Source: an uncultured Gammaproteobacteria bacterium
GTDB lineage: Bacteria > Pseudomonadota > Gammaproteobacteria > Pseudomonadales > Pseudohongiellaceae
Assembly (NCBI GenBank): GCA_913061515.1
Contig: CAJXSF010000029.1
Location: 1 to 40,265, forward strand
Direction: 5' to 3'
DNA length: 40,265 bases
Position numbers and translations under genes: made by a program. Every line of letters begins with the position of its first letter. Within the stretch, counting starts at the first letter, position 1. This document shows, in pieces, positions 14,661 through 24,227 of this stretch. A model generated the notes under the pieces. That model had not been told where the DNA came from. It saw only the letters and a list, made by a program, of their open reading frames with translations, and did no database searches.

Positions 14661-17600
14661 ATGACAATGAATGAGATCAATAAAGTCCTTGGGTGTTGGC
14701 TGCTCTCAGTCATCGGTCTCTCATTTTCTGTCGGTGGGCACGCCGCGCCACTAACGCTATCCAATAGCCCTTTGTTTCTCGGTGTCAGTGTTGATCCTAA
14801 CGTATTTTTTATGGTTGATGACTCAGGTTCCATGGATTGGGAGGTGCTGACTGAGCCGCACGATTACTACCTTAATTATTGGGACAATAGTGGCGTTGCA
14901 CGTAATACGGATGGACTATGGTTGACCTTTGCTTCTTCTGGTAGCTGCACTGGTCGTCGATCCTATACGTTTATGTATGACAACAGTGATAACGCTTATA
15001 ACTCATGTAGCTACCCTGAAGCGGAGCGTCAGCCAGAAGCCTTCGAGCGGGATTGGCGAGCGCGCTCTTCAGACTTCAATTTGCTCTACTATGATCCTGC
15101 ATTAGAATACCGCCCCTGGCCTGGAATGCCTGAAGCATCTTTCGTCTCGGCGCGCAGTGATCCTCAACCTGGTTCGAGTGGATACAATGTCACGCGTGAC
15201 CTTACAGGATTCATTTACGAAGTGGCCATAGATGATCATGGTTATACGGGCACTCGTCCTAGTGGTCCATCGAATGCTACAGACACTCCAAATGATATTG
15301 TGGACTTGTTTGACTCCCATGTGGAGTATACGGTTGGGCTTGCGAACTTAACGCGCCGAGCACTGACGGTCCCCTCAGCTGCAGCGATGGATGCACTAAA
15401 CACAAACTGCACCTTAGCACACGCCCAGCAGGCGACACCGTATTCATCATGCTTTGGAACGACTGCGTCAAGCACTACGATTAGTGGCGCGGCGGTGGAT
15501 GAATATGGTCGAACTCTGGCGGAGACCAAGCAGAATATTGCTAATTGGTATCAGTATTCCAGAAGGCGATCATTTGTAACCAAAGGCGCAATCGCTGCGG
15601 TTATTTCGGCCTCTCCAGGGTTTCGTTTTGGTTTAAGTGTTATCAACCAATATGCGACATTATTTGCAGAAGTTCCTAGCGCTGCCACAACTGAGTATTC
15701 CGCTCACAATTCCGCGTTATTAGATGATTTGTATGGCTACAATTGGCCGGCAATGGGAACTCCCTTGCGGCGCGGTTTGGAGAGGGTCGGGCGCTATTAT
15801 GACAATGTGCTAGGCATGACAGACCCAATTATTTCTGCCTGTCAACAAAACTTTTCAGTCTTGTTTACTGACGGTTACTGGAATGGCAGCGATCCTAATA
15901 ATGCGATAGGGAACTCCGATGGCGACAATCGTACTCGGACACTGGCCGATGTCGCTCACTATTATTACGACAATGACCTGAGCCCTTTACCCGATCAAGT
16001 TCCTACAAGTCTTCTTGATGGCAATAATCGACAGCATATGGTGACCTTTACTGTCGCCTTCGGTGTGACTGGTTTGCTAGTCGATACGGACAACGATGGA
16101 TGGCCAGACCCTGCATTAGAAACTAACAGTAACTGGGGGAATCCGTTTAATAGTGACCCAGAAAAAATTGACGATCTATGGCACGCTGCTTTCAATAGCC
16201 GCGGGGTCTTTGTTGCGGCACAATCGCCACAAGAAGTGGTCGACTCAATTCAAGGCGCACTTGCAAATATTGCCGATCGCGTCGGTTCATCCGCTTCTGT
16301 CGCGACGAACTCTGGAACCTTGAGCGCGGGCAGTTATCTCTTTCAGGCTCGTTTTGACAGCGCTGATTGGAGTGGCCAGTTGTTAGCGTTTAGCATCGGG
16401 GCAGATGGTAGCGTTGACCCGGTGCCAGACTGGAATGCCGGTGACGTCATTGACACTCAAAACTACAATACAGGTCGCGAAATTTTAACCTTTAATCCCG
16501 ATGCCGATGTGATTCCTGGTGGAGATGTCGAGGGACAGGGGGTGGCATTTCGATGGCCTGCTTCTTACAACTCACCCGATGCTCTAACCGATATGTCGAC
16601 ATCTCAAATTGACGATCTTTTGCTTTTCGCTCCTTATTCTTCGGGCACAGGGGATGCAGCTGAATTAGCGGCGAATCAGGCTTATGGCTCTGCCATTACC
16701 AATTATCTGCGCGGTCAGCGCAGCAATGAGGGAGTAGGGTACGGGTTTAGAACCCGTAACTCAGTTCTTGGTGATATCGTTAACTCTGACCCTCGTTACG
16801 TTGGCGCACCGAAGTTTAGATACCCTGAAAGTATCGCTCCTAAGTCATACTCGGCCTTCCAATCGGCGTACGCTGCTCGCGCGCCAATGGTCTATGTTGG
16901 TGCCAACGACGGAATGCTCCATGGATTTGCAGAGGCCGATGGGCGCGAGAAAATCGCGTATATGCCGAATGCAGTTTTCGATAACATAGCCTCGCTTTCG
17001 CGGCCCGACTACTCACACCGATATTTCGTAGATGCGGGGCCTACTATCGTAGATGCCTATCTTGCGACAATGGATGATCCAAACAGTGCTGTCGACGGAT
17101 TGTGGCGCAGTGTATTAACTGCCGGCTTGGGTGGCGGAGGGCAAGCCGTTTTTGCCTTGGATGTCACCAACCCAGCTACTTTTGATGAATCGAATGCGGC
17201 GAGTATTGTGCTATGGGAGTTCGATGACAGCGATGATGCAGATCTTGGGTATACCTTTGGGAAGCCGCAAATCGCAAAGATGGCCAATGGACGATGGGCA
17301 GCTGTCTTCGGTAATGGGTATAACAGCACTGAGGCGGACGGCAATGCCAGTAGCACTGGTCACGCGGTGCTTTACATCGTCGATTTGGAAACCGGGGAAG
17401 TGATAGAAAAGCTAGATACTGAAGCGGGTTCGGTCGGAACCCCAAACGGTTTAGCAACCCCTACCTTGGTTGATTACAACGGTGATTTAGTTGTAGATAT
17501 TATCTACGCTGGAGATCAACTGGGGAATCTGTGGAAGTTTGATGTATCAAACGCAAACACGGGGCAATGGGATAGCGACTATAAATCAGGGTCTACCCCG

Positions 17601-18362
17601 CGCCCACTGTTTACGACACAAGCCAATCAGCCTATTACGACGCAGCCGCAAGTCGCTTTTCACCCAGACGGACTCGACGGTTTTATGGTTTATTTTGGAA
17701 CTGGAAAATACCTTGAAATAGACGATAACGATCCCATTGCGCAGTCTACGCAAGCTTTCTATGGTATTTGGGATAAGAATCTTAATAGTTTGACAGCCTT
17801 TGATAGCGATGATCTTGTTGTACAAACCATCAATAATCAGTACGAAGATGGTTTCGATACAAACGATGATGGCTCTGATGATGCTTTCTATTTACTACGA
17901 GAAATGTCTGACAATGATCTTGATTTTGCGAGCTCGATGGGCTGGAAAATCAATCTGCAACCCCAGGCAGTCGAAGGCGTCGCTAATGCCAATAACTTTG
18001 GTGAGAGGCAAGTCAGTAATGCTGTTGTGCGCGATGGTCGAGTGATTTTTACTACCTTAATTCCATCACAGCAGCCCTGTGACTTCGGAGGCAGTAGTTT
18101 TGTTATGCAGGTCGATTATCGCGATGGCGGTGCATTGGGCTTCCCGGCATTCGATTTAAATGGCGACGGAGTATTCGATGAGGTTGATACTAATGCTTCT
18201 GGCCGAATGTCAGACGTGGGAATAGTCCCAACGCTTAGCATTCTTTCAGATTCAGATAGAGATATTGCCTTCGGTAGCGGTAGTAGCGGCGATGTCGACG
18301 TCATGGAGTTGAATACAGGAACTACCACCAGCGGCAGGCAATCGTGGCGTCAACTCGATTGA
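14661..18362 (+). CDS. pilY1: PilY1/PilC-type pilus tip adhesin and biogenesis factor
   Basis: Secreted or tip-located pilus protein of about 1,233 residues. A signal peptide (LLSVIGLSFSVGGHA) leads into a von Willebrand A-like region with MIDAS sequence DDSGSM (D53, S55, S57 counted from 14661). The C-terminal Neisseria PilC beta-propeller (PF05567) contains YVGANDGMLHGF, GLGGGGQAVFALDVT and a calcium loop DYNGDLVVD at 938-946 (an EF-hand-like D-x-N-x-D-x-x-x-D). Further Asp-rich loops occur (DTDNDGWPD, DLNGDGVFD). The ATG at 14661, after GGGG, is preferred to TTG at 14649. PilY1 promotes pilus extension and surface sensing and is carried by PilV/W/X. Confidence 0.94.
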   Translation: MTMNEINKVLGCWLLSVIGLSFSVGGHAAPLTLSNSPLFLGVSVDPNVFFMVDDSGSMDWEVLTEPHDYYLNYWDNSGVARNTDGLWLTFASSGSCTGRRSYTFMYDNSDNAYNSCSYPEAERQPEAFERDWRARSSDFNLLYYDPALEYRPWPGMPEASFVSARSDPQPGSSGYNVTRDLTGFIYEVAIDDHGYTGTRPSGPSNATDTPNDIVDLFDSHVEYTVGLANLTRRALTVPSAAAMDALNTNCTLAHAQQATPYSSCFGTTASSTTISGAAVDEYGRTLAETKQNIANWYQYSRRRSFVTKGAIAAVISASPGFRFGLSVINQYATLFAEVPSAATTEYSAHNSALLDDLYGYNWPAMGTPLRRGLERVGRYYDNVLGMTDPIISACQQNFSVLFTDGYWNGSDPNNAIGNSDGDNRTRTLADVAHYYYDNDLSPLPDQVPTSLLDGNNRQHMVTFTVAFGVTGLLVDTDNDGWPDPALETNSNWGNPFNSDPEKIDDLWHAAFNSRGVFVAAQSPQEVVDSIQGALANIADRVGSSASVATNSGTLSAGSYLFQARFDSADWSGQLLAFSIGADGSVDPVPDWNAGDVIDTQNYNTGREILTFNPDADVIPGGDVEGQGVAFRWPASYNSPDALTDMSTSQIDDLLLFAPYSSGTGDAAELAANQAYGSAITNYLRGQRSNEGVGYGFRTRNSVLGDIVNSDPRYVGAPKFRYPESIAPKSYSAFQSAYAARAPMVYVGANDGMLHGFAEADGREKIAYMPNAVFDNIASLSRPDYSHRYFVDAGPTIVDAYLATMDDPNSAVDGLWRSVLTAGLGGGGQAVFALDVTNPATFDESNAASIVLWEFDDSDDADLGYTFGKPQIAKMANGRWAAVFGNGYNSTEADGNASSTGHAVLYIVDLETGEVIEKLDTEAGSVGTPNGLATPTLVDYNGDLVVDIIYAGDQLGNLWKFDVSNANTGQWDSDYKSGSTPRPLFTTQANQPITTQPQVAFHPDGLDGFMVYFGTGKYLEIDDNDPIAQSTQAFYGIWDKNLNSLTAFDSDDLVVQTINNQYEDGFDTNDDGSDDAFYLLREMSDNDLDFASSMGWKINLQPQAVEGVANANNFGERQVSNAVVRDGRVIFTTLIPSQQPCDFGGSSFVMQVDYRDGGALGFPAFDLNGDGVFDEVDTNASGRMSDVGIVPTLSILSDSDRDIAFGSGSSGDVDVMELNTGTTTSGRQSWRQLD

Positions 18363-18383
18363 CGCAATGAATGGGATTTATAT

Positions 18384-18695
18384 ATGACAATTAGGCGATC
18401 TTTTTGCGCAGCGTGGCTGCTCCTTTTCTTGCTTTTCAATGCTGCCCTAGCGCAGGAAGAGCGTACTGGCACGATTGAGAATTTAGACCAAGATAATGGG
18501 TTTGTGAGTATCTCTGGGCAGCGTCACGGCTTCTCGGACCAAGTAACGCAGGTCTTTATTGGTGAGCGTTTAGTTGGAGCGCAAACTATGGATGTGGGCA
18601 TGGTGGTGCGATACACACTCAACAATGAAGGTGTCTTGCTGCATATCGAAATAATAGGGCCGAGTGATATGCTGCAATTGCTAGAACAAAATTAG
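18384..18695 (+). CDS. small exported protein, PilY2-like by position
   Basis: Exported 103-residue protein with a signal peptide (AAWLLLFLLFNAALAQ) and a small beta-rich domain: RTGTIENLDQDNGFVSISGQ, then a VGMVVRYTLNNEGVL segment. It lies between pilY1 and pilE, where P. aeruginosa has pilY2, a small exported protein. The TGTIE...D...VSISGQR pattern fits my memory of PilY2, but I cannot verify the alignment, so no symbol is assigned. Function unknown; probably in the pilus operon, 21 bases after pilY1. Confidence 0.7.
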   Translation: MTIRRSFCAAWLLLFLLFNAALAQEERTGTIENLDQDNGFVSISGQRHGFSDQVTQVFIGERLVGAQTMDVGMVVRYTLNNEGVLLHIEIIGPSDMLQLLEQN

Positions 18696-18722
18696 TCGAC
18701 CTCACTTGGCTTTTCAGTGCAA

Positions 18723-18731
18723 TGGTATAAA
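18723..18731 (+). promoter_or_regulatory. possible extended -10 promoter for pilE
   Basis: TG-G-TATAAA at 18723-18731 fits an extended -10 element about 50 bases before pilE. A -35 is not clear. It would allow pilE to be transcribed separately from pilY1. Confidence 0.3.
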
Positions 18732-18780
18732 AACTATTTCTCGGCTATGCTTTAGTCAATGAATAAATTAGGCGAACGCC

Positions 18781-19218
18781 ATGCAAACACAGCTTAGACA
18801 TAAACGGCACAATGGCTTTACTCTCATAGAGTTAATGATAGTCGTGGCAATATTGGGGGTGCTCGTAGCGGTTGCCTTGCCTGCTTATCAGCAAAGCGTG
18901 CGCGGTGGCGCTAGAGCCGAAGCACAGAGCTTGTTGCTACAAGTGGCGGCAAATCAAGAGCGGTTCTATTCAGACAATAATTCCTACTCTGCGAATGCTG
19001 ACCCGTTATCGAACCCTGCGGTGGCTATATTGACGACTGAGGCTGGGCTTTATCAAGTGGCCGTCGCAGCCTGCGGCGCAGGCACTATCGCCAATTGCTT
19101 TGTTGCCACAGCGACGCCACAAGGCGCGCAAACAGCTGATTCTTGCACGACTCTAACGCTGACCAATACGGGTCTGAAAGGCGCGACTGGGGATACTGTT
19201 GCCAATTGCTGGCGCTAA
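18781..19218 (+). CDS. pilE: type IV minor pilin PilE
   Basis: Pilin of 145 residues. Prepilin site G12|F13 in HNGFTLIELMIVVAILG with Glu at +5, then LVAVALPAYQQSVRGGARAEAQ. The body has the PilE-type QSLLLQVAANQERFYSDNNSYS. Three or more Cys in the C-terminal half (CGAGTIANC, DSCTTL, NCW) probably form the disulfide loop. It may serve as a minor pilin linking the priming complex to the major pilin. It is last in the plus-strand cluster; its TAA overlaps the stop of the convergent fimT. Confidence 0.9.
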   Translation: MQTQLRHKRHNGFTLIELMIVVAILGVLVAVALPAYQQSVRGGARAEAQSLLLQVAANQERFYSDNNSYSANADPLSNPAVAILTTEAGLYQVAVAACGAGTIANCFVATATPQGAQTADSCTTLTLTNTGLKGATGDTVANCWR

Positions 19219-19775
19219 GCACAGGCAATGGGTTTTCCGTTACTGCCCTCGCGAATAGAGTCACCATCGCTATCGATCGCAATCCTTACACGCCCGGTAC
19301 CGTTGACGATCAATTGCCTAGCCAGAGTGGCATTACCATCGTGGTGGCAGTAGGTAAAATTACCGCTTTGGTGTAGTAAAAACCCCATTGGACTGAATTG
19401 TAAATATTTGCGTCTGCCGAACGCTCTCCACTCCAACTCGCCTAGTCGAAGATCATCCTTTCTAATTCGTATCACACTATCGTCGAGATCCACCTTTCTG
19501 TTTGAATTGCGATCGATAAATACCATGCTGCCTTGCGTCCAAGAACCTTCACATTCTAAATAGGCTGTACTGGGGCACAACGTTACTATTCTCCCACTAT
19601 TGGCGGCAGAGCTCTTAGCTATAGCGATATGTTGAATCAGCGTTTTTTGTAATGCGGATGCTTCGTTTTGATCGATAAACAAAGACAGTTGTGGCACTCC
19701 GAGAGTCATCAATAAACTCATGATTAACACAGTGAACAATAATTCGAGCAATGTGAAGCCTTGTAGCGAATGCAT
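19215..19775 (-). CDS. fimT: FimT/GspH-type minor pilin, inverted relative to the cluster
   Basis: Pseudopilin of 186 residues. Prepilin site G6|F7 in LQGFTLLELLFTVLIMS with Glu at +5, then a GspH/FimT domain with LCPSTAYLECEGSW, GSMVFIDRNSNRKVDLDDSV and QFSPMGFLLHQSGNFTYCHHDG. ATG at 19775 is chosen: AAGGAGG sits eight bases upstream. A GTG at 19784 would overlap this site. The C-terminus is basic and short, ending ACA. FimT proteins of some bacteria bind DNA for natural transformation; here that is only a possibility. Its last codon shares bases with the pilE stop. Confidence 0.87.
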   Translation of the reverse strand: MHSLQGFTLLELLFTVLIMSLLMTLGVPQLSLFIDQNEASALQKTLIQHIAIAKSSAANSGRIVTLCPSTAYLECEGSWTQGSMVFIDRNSNRKVDLDDSVIRIRKDDLRLGELEWRAFGRRKYLQFSPMGFLLHQSGNFTYCHHDGNATLARQLIVNGTGRVRIAIDSDGDSIREGSNGKPIACA

Positions 19776-19876
19776 CTTAACCACCTCCTTGTGCTAAAGT
19801 TGCCTCCTTGTAATTATAGTGCGGAACTCTTAGTTCTGCGCGACAATTGAAACGTTGATGATTGATGGACGATTGC

Positions 19877-20992
19877 ATGACTGATTTTCTGATAGTGGGT
19901 AGTGGTGTCATTGGCTTGTTGATGGCCAGAGAGTTGGCGAGTGCCGGTGCAACGGTAACCCTGGTTGAACGAGGAGCGTGTGGTCAAGAGGCCTCTTGGG
20001 CTGGTGGCGGTATTGTGTCGCCACTCTATCCTTGGCGCTACACAGATGCTGTAACAGCGCTAGCAAGTGAGGCGCAACGTTGCTACCCGCAAATTGTACG
20101 ATCACTTATAGACGAAACCGGTATTGATCCAGAGTTGGAACAAACAGGATTGTTGATGCTCGAGGCAGACGACGCGCCACAAGCACTTTCTTGGGCAAGG
20201 CAATACGACAGTGTTATGGAGTCAGTCGATGGTAAGGCTATTTATCAACGTGCCCCAGATCTAGCCTTAGGATTTAAGCAAGGTTTATGGATGCCGAATA
20301 TTGCAAATGTTCGAAACCCGCAATTACTAAAAGCGCTTATAGAAAGCGTGCGTAAAAGTGCGAATGTTAATCTCATTGAACACGCGCAAGTTAAAGGGTT
20401 TGAAATTGCTCAGCGAGCAGGCAAGTCGTTTGTACAGCGTGCGACCATTGATAGCAAAGGCCAGACAGCCGAATTGCAAGCAGGCGAGTTTGTCATTACG
20501 GCTGGTGCTTGGTCCAAGAAAATCTTGCAGCCGCTCGGAGTTAATCTCGCTGTAGAGCCGGTTAAGGGGCAGATGTTACTCTTCAAACCTCCACGACGTT
20601 TGCTGCAGACAATGGTGCTAACGAAAGGGCGTTATCTAATACCACGTAGAGACAATCATATCTTGTTGGGTAGTACTTTAGAGTATTCGGGTTTCGATAA
20701 ATCGACTTCCGAAGATGCGCTACATAGTTTGCGACAATCAGCCATTGCAATGCTGCCACTGCTTGAAGAGTATCCCGTCGTTAAGCATTGGGCAGGCCTT
20801 CGTCCTGGCTCCCCTGATGGGGTTCCCTATATAGGGCGTATCGAGTCTTATGAAAATTTAAGCGTCAATGCAGGACAATTTAGAAATGGTCTGGTGTTAG
20901 CGCCAGCCTCTGCAAGGCTACTAGCAGATATTCTATTGAAGAGAGAAACGGCAATAGATCCTGGGCCGTACAAGCCAGAGCGATCTGCTTAG
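19877..20992 (+). CDS. thiO: glycine oxidase ThiO (FAD-dependent amine oxidase)
   Basis: Flavoenzyme of 371 residues that oxidises glycine to the iminoacetate used in thiazole formation for thiamine. The FAD dinucleotide motif GSGVIG is at residues 8-13 (FLIVGSGVIGLLMAREL), with E30 ending strand 2 (TLVERG), and QEASWAGGGIVSPLYPW follows, typical of DadA/ThiO. Late motifs are GAWSKKILQPLG, VEPVKGQML and HWAGLRPGSPDGVPYIG. The ATG at 19877 is chosen over ATG 19865 and TTG 19862 because GGA precedes it. No other thi gene is nearby; thiO beside pilus genes also occurs in P. aeruginosa. Two bases separate its stop from the pilR stop. Confidence 0.88.
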   Translation: MTDFLIVGSGVIGLLMARELASAGATVTLVERGACGQEASWAGGGIVSPLYPWRYTDAVTALASEAQRCYPQIVRSLIDETGIDPELEQTGLLMLEADDAPQALSWARQYDSVMESVDGKAIYQRAPDLALGFKQGLWMPNIANVRNPQLLKALIESVRKSANVNLIEHAQVKGFEIAQRAGKSFVQRATIDSKGQTAELQAGEFVITAGAWSKKILQPLGVNLAVEPVKGQMLLFKPPRRLLQTMVLTKGRYLIPRRDNHILLGSTLEYSGFDKSTSEDALHSLRQSAIAMLPLLEEYPVVKHWAGLRPGSPDGVPYIGRIESYENLSVNAGQFRNGLVLAPASARLLADILLKRETAIDPGPYKPERSA

Positions 20993-20994
20993 GT

Positions 20995-22401
20995 TTATTC
21001 TAGATTTAGTTTTTTCATTCGATAGCGGAGGGAGCGAAAGCTCATGCCAAGCAGTTGTGCCGCTGCGGTCTTATTCCATCGTGATTCTAATAGGGCCTGT
21101 TCGATAGCCCGTTTTTCGATGCTCTCAAGATGTTGTTCTAATGAAAAGTCTGCGCCCAGTTTAAACTCTGTTGTAGGGTCTGAGACTAGCGTCTGAGTAG
21201 TCTGCTGCAGGTTTTGGACTGGAAGCGCAGCTGTTGTTTTCTGTGAAAGGTCAAGGTTCTCAGGAACTATAGGTTTGTTCTCACTTAAGGTCAGTGCCCG
21301 TTGCAGAATATTTTCGAGTTCGCGCACATTGCCAGGAAAGCTATATTTGCACAGCATGTCTAGGGCATCAGCCCTGATTTCTGGCGTTTCATTGAGTTTG
21401 TTGTCGATGGCAAAACGACTTAAGAGTTGCTGGACGATGTCAGGTATATCCTCACAACGCTCTCTTAAGCTTGGTACGCTTAATTCGATGACATTGATTC
21501 GATAGTATAGATCTTGCCGAAAGCGTTGCTCATTTATTTCTTCTGCAAGGTTTTTGTGGCTTGCGCTCAATATACGAACATCGGTTGGGTATTCTACCTG
21601 TGAGCCCACCGGGCGAACCGACTTCTCTTGAATAACTCGCAATAATTTTACTTGCATATGCAGGGGCAGGTCGGCCACTTCATCGAGAAATAATGTGCCC
21701 CCGGCGGCGGTTTGAAAAAGCCCTGTTTTGTCTTTGTCAGCACCAGTGAAGCTGCCTTTGATGTGACCGAATAATTCACTCTCCATCAACTCAGCAGGAA
21801 TGGCGCCGCAATTGACTGCGATGAAAGGGCCGTGCGCCCTAGCACTCTGCAAATGGATGGAGCGCGCCGCCAGTTCCTTACCACTTCCAGATTCGCCATT
21901 AATGTAAACAGGCGCTTGGCTGCGTGCAAGCCTACTAATCTGTGCGCGCAATTCTTGAATAATACTTGATTGGCCGCTTATGTTGACATGGAAAGGCTGT
22001 GCCGTATTGGGCTCGGAGCTGGCGTTGGTTTGTTGGCCGGTTAGGCGCAATGCTGCGCTGACAAGGTCGCGCAATTTCTGCAGATCAACGGGTTTGGAGA
22101 CAAAGTCAAAGGCGCCTGATTTCAGCGCCTTTATCGCTGTTTCGGTATTGCCGTGAGCCGTAATGACGGCCACCGGCATATGAGGAAAATGCGCTTGAAT
22201 ATGTTCTACTAGGCCGATGCCATCACCGTCAGGGAGGCGCATGTCGGTTAGGCATAAACTGAAAGTTTTTTTCTCGAGAAGTTCGTAAGCAGAAGCGAGA
22301 TCACCAACACTTTCGGTTACGAGGGACATGCGCCCTAAAGTGATGTCCAGTAGTTCTCTAATATCTGGTTCATCATCGACTATGAGGACTTTGTCAGGCA
22401 T
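20995..22401 (-). CDS. pilR: sigma-54-dependent response regulator PilR
   Basis: Regulator of 468 residues controlling major pilin transcription. The receiver domain has D9/D10, phosphoacceptor D53 (LTDMRLPDGDG), T81 and K103. The AAA+ domain has Walker A GESGSGKE (169-176), Walker B TLFLDE (236-241) and the sigma-54 loop GSFTGA (216-221); the usual form is GAFTGA and the Ser variant occurs, I believe, in other PilR proteins. The C-terminal Fis-type helix-turn-helix is at about 430-468 (WNKTAAAQLLGMSFRSLRYR). It lies 29 bases after pilS in the same operon. Its main target, pilA, is not in this window. Confidence 0.94.
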   Translation of the reverse strand: MPDKVLIVDDEPDIRELLDITLGRMSLVTESVGDLASAYELLEKKTFSLCLTDMRLPDGDGIGLVEHIQAHFPHMPVAVITAHGNTETAIKALKSGAFDFVSKPVDLQKLRDLVSAALRLTGQQTNASSEPNTAQPFHVNISGQSSIIQELRAQISRLARSQAPVYINGESGSGKELAARSIHLQSARAHGPFIAVNCGAIPAELMESELFGHIKGSFTGADKDKTGLFQTAAGGTLFLDEVADLPLHMQVKLLRVIQEKSVRPVGSQVEYPTDVRILSASHKNLAEEINEQRFRQDLYYRINVIELSVPSLRERCEDIPDIVQQLLSRFAIDNKLNETPEIRADALDMLCKYSFPGNVRELENILQRALTLSENKPIVPENLDLSQKTTAALPVQNLQQTTQTLVSDPTTEFKLGADFSLEQHLESIEKRAIEQALLESRWNKTAAAQLLGMSFRSLRYRMKKLNLE

Positions 22402-22430
22402 TGATACTCCGAGGTTGGCATTGCGGCTTG

Positions 22431-24050
22431 TTAATCAATATTTCTATCTGGGTGTGCGAAGTGAATGCTGAAGCAGCTTTTATCATCTTTAGTACGACGA
22501 TAAGATAGCTGAGCCTGATTAGCTTCGCATAGTTCCTTTGATATATAAAGTCCTAGCCCAGTACCCGTAGATTCAGTTGTATGGAACGGCTCAAACAGAT
22601 GTTCCTCCGTCTGCGGGTCGATGCCAATACCGTTATCAATTACTTGCAATGTAGGGCGCAGAGTATTGGCTTTGATATCGAGCCTCCCCTTGATTAGCAG
22701 GTTTTCCTCGTTAGTGGCTTTGGCACTATAGCGCAGCCCGTTCTCTACTAAGTTATTGAGAATTTGCTGCAACTGGCTTGTAATGACTCTGACCTCTATG
22801 TCGCGCGGCTCGATATCAATCGTGATAGTCCCTTTAACTTGGTGAGCTTCACAATATTCTGCAACAAATTGGCTGACCCAATCATCGAGATTGATGCGCT
22901 CAGTATTATCCTTTTTGTGCTGCGACATATGCAGAACGTCCTCAATGATGTGATTGACACGCGCACAATGGGACAACACGATCTCTAACAGTCGTTGGTC
23001 GGCTGGCTCTAAGGTTTCGTTTTCTTTAAGTAATTGGCTTGCATGGCTAATCGCCCCTAATGGGTTACGTATTTCGTGAGCAATACTTGCGGTCAGGCGT
23101 CCTAATGATGCCAATTTCATTTGACGTACTCGTTGGATGATTTGGCTGCTATCTTCGAGAAAGATTAAAACACTAGAATTTGTCTGCGGGGTTAAATATG
23201 CAAAATTGGCTTGAAGCTGTGGTCCATTTTTTTGTGTCTTGAATGTGGGAATACGCAGGTCATTATTGCTTTGCCATTGCGCTAAATTTTCCAACAATGT
23301 GTTCGGAAGTTTAAGGGTTGCAGAGCCTGAAGGCATGGTGTCTTGAACTGAGTGGTTTGCCAGCATTTGATAGGCGGCATCATTGGCTGTAATGACTTCA
23401 CCTGTAGCGCCTACCACAACAATTCCGGTGCGCATTCTTTGAATAATTAAGTGGTTGAGTTGTTCTAAGCTCAAAATATTTGAGGCTTGCTCGGCGGCAA
23501 GTTGTGCGCTGCGCCGCATCCTGACGGCGAGCCCCTGCAGATACAATGAAGCGGCGAATAAAAGGGCACCGAGTAGACCCGACTGAATGTATTGGTTAGC
23601 AACGACATTGCGCGTGAAGCTGAGGTACACCTCTGAATAAATAGTCGCAATACTCGCTATTGCTGCAAGAAAAGTACTCATGCGACCGACAATTAGTATG
23701 CTGCCCGCTGCAATCGTGACTAGATGGAGCAGCCCGAGCCCGCTTAAGACGCCCCTTGAGCTATAGGTGAGCAAGGCAATGCATAAGATGTCGATGATGA
23801 ACAAAGTGCTCAGTAATCGTTGTCTGCGTGTAAATGTGTGCTCTGGCTTTAATACAAAAATGATGAACAAGCTAAACGCAAGCAAAGTCAGAGTCGTATA
23901 TAAAAAAACGGCGGGATCGTGGTTTCCAAGTTGAGTAGTAGTCGCCCCAGTTAAGAAGCTGAGCAGAAGCAACAACGCCAAGAAGAATCGATAGACATTG
24001 TAAATCTGCAATATGCGGATGTTTTGGTCGGATTGAATAGTAGCATCCAT
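22431..24050 (-). CDS. pilS: sensor histidine kinase PilS
   Basis: Inner-membrane kinase of 539 residues paired with PilR. There are about six membrane helices in the first 175 residues, matching PilS, which senses pilin levels in the membrane. A PAS-like domain (about 205-305, with GATGEVITANDAAYQML) is followed by the HisKA box SIAHEIRNPLGA with H325. The ATPase domain has N437 (LNNLVENGLRYS), IDNGIGIDP (471-479) and GTGLGLYIS (496-504). The ATG has no clear ribosome site. First gene of pilSR on the minus strand. Confidence 0.94.
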   Translation of the reverse strand: MDATIQSDQNIRILQIYNVYRFFLALLLLLSFLTGATTTQLGNHDPAVFLYTTLTLLAFSLFIIFVLKPEHTFTRRQRLLSTLFIIDILCIALLTYSSRGVLSGLGLLHLVTIAAGSILIVGRMSTFLAAIASIATIYSEVYLSFTRNVVANQYIQSGLLGALLFAASLYLQGLAVRMRRSAQLAAEQASNILSLEQLNHLIIQRMRTGIVVVGATGEVITANDAAYQMLANHSVQDTMPSGSATLKLPNTLLENLAQWQSNNDLRIPTFKTQKNGPQLQANFAYLTPQTNSSVLIFLEDSSQIIQRVRQMKLASLGRLTASIAHEIRNPLGAISHASQLLKENETLEPADQRLLEIVLSHCARVNHIIEDVLHMSQHKKDNTERINLDDWVSQFVAEYCEAHQVKGTITIDIEPRDIEVRVITSQLQQILNNLVENGLRYSAKATNEENLLIKGRLDIKANTLRPTLQVIDNGIGIDPQTEEHLFEPFHTTESTGTGLGLYISKELCEANQAQLSYRRTKDDKSCFSIHFAHPDRNID

Positions 24051-24227
24051 GAGCTTGAGGCTTTTTGTAGGGTAACTAAGCGATTTGCTTTTTGCTTATA
24101 CAGTGGGTTTGTCGGACAATATCGCACTTATTAAACAATAGCCATGTGCACGTCTGCTAGTGGTCTATCGAACATTTTACCCTGTTACCGCCGAGCTTGT
24201 GGTAATTGAAAGGTCTATGAGGAGCGT

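Noticed and set aside
18705..18722. GG...GC pair resembling a sigma-54 -24/-12 promoter before pilE
   Set aside because: Only nine bases separate GG and GC, not the required ten.
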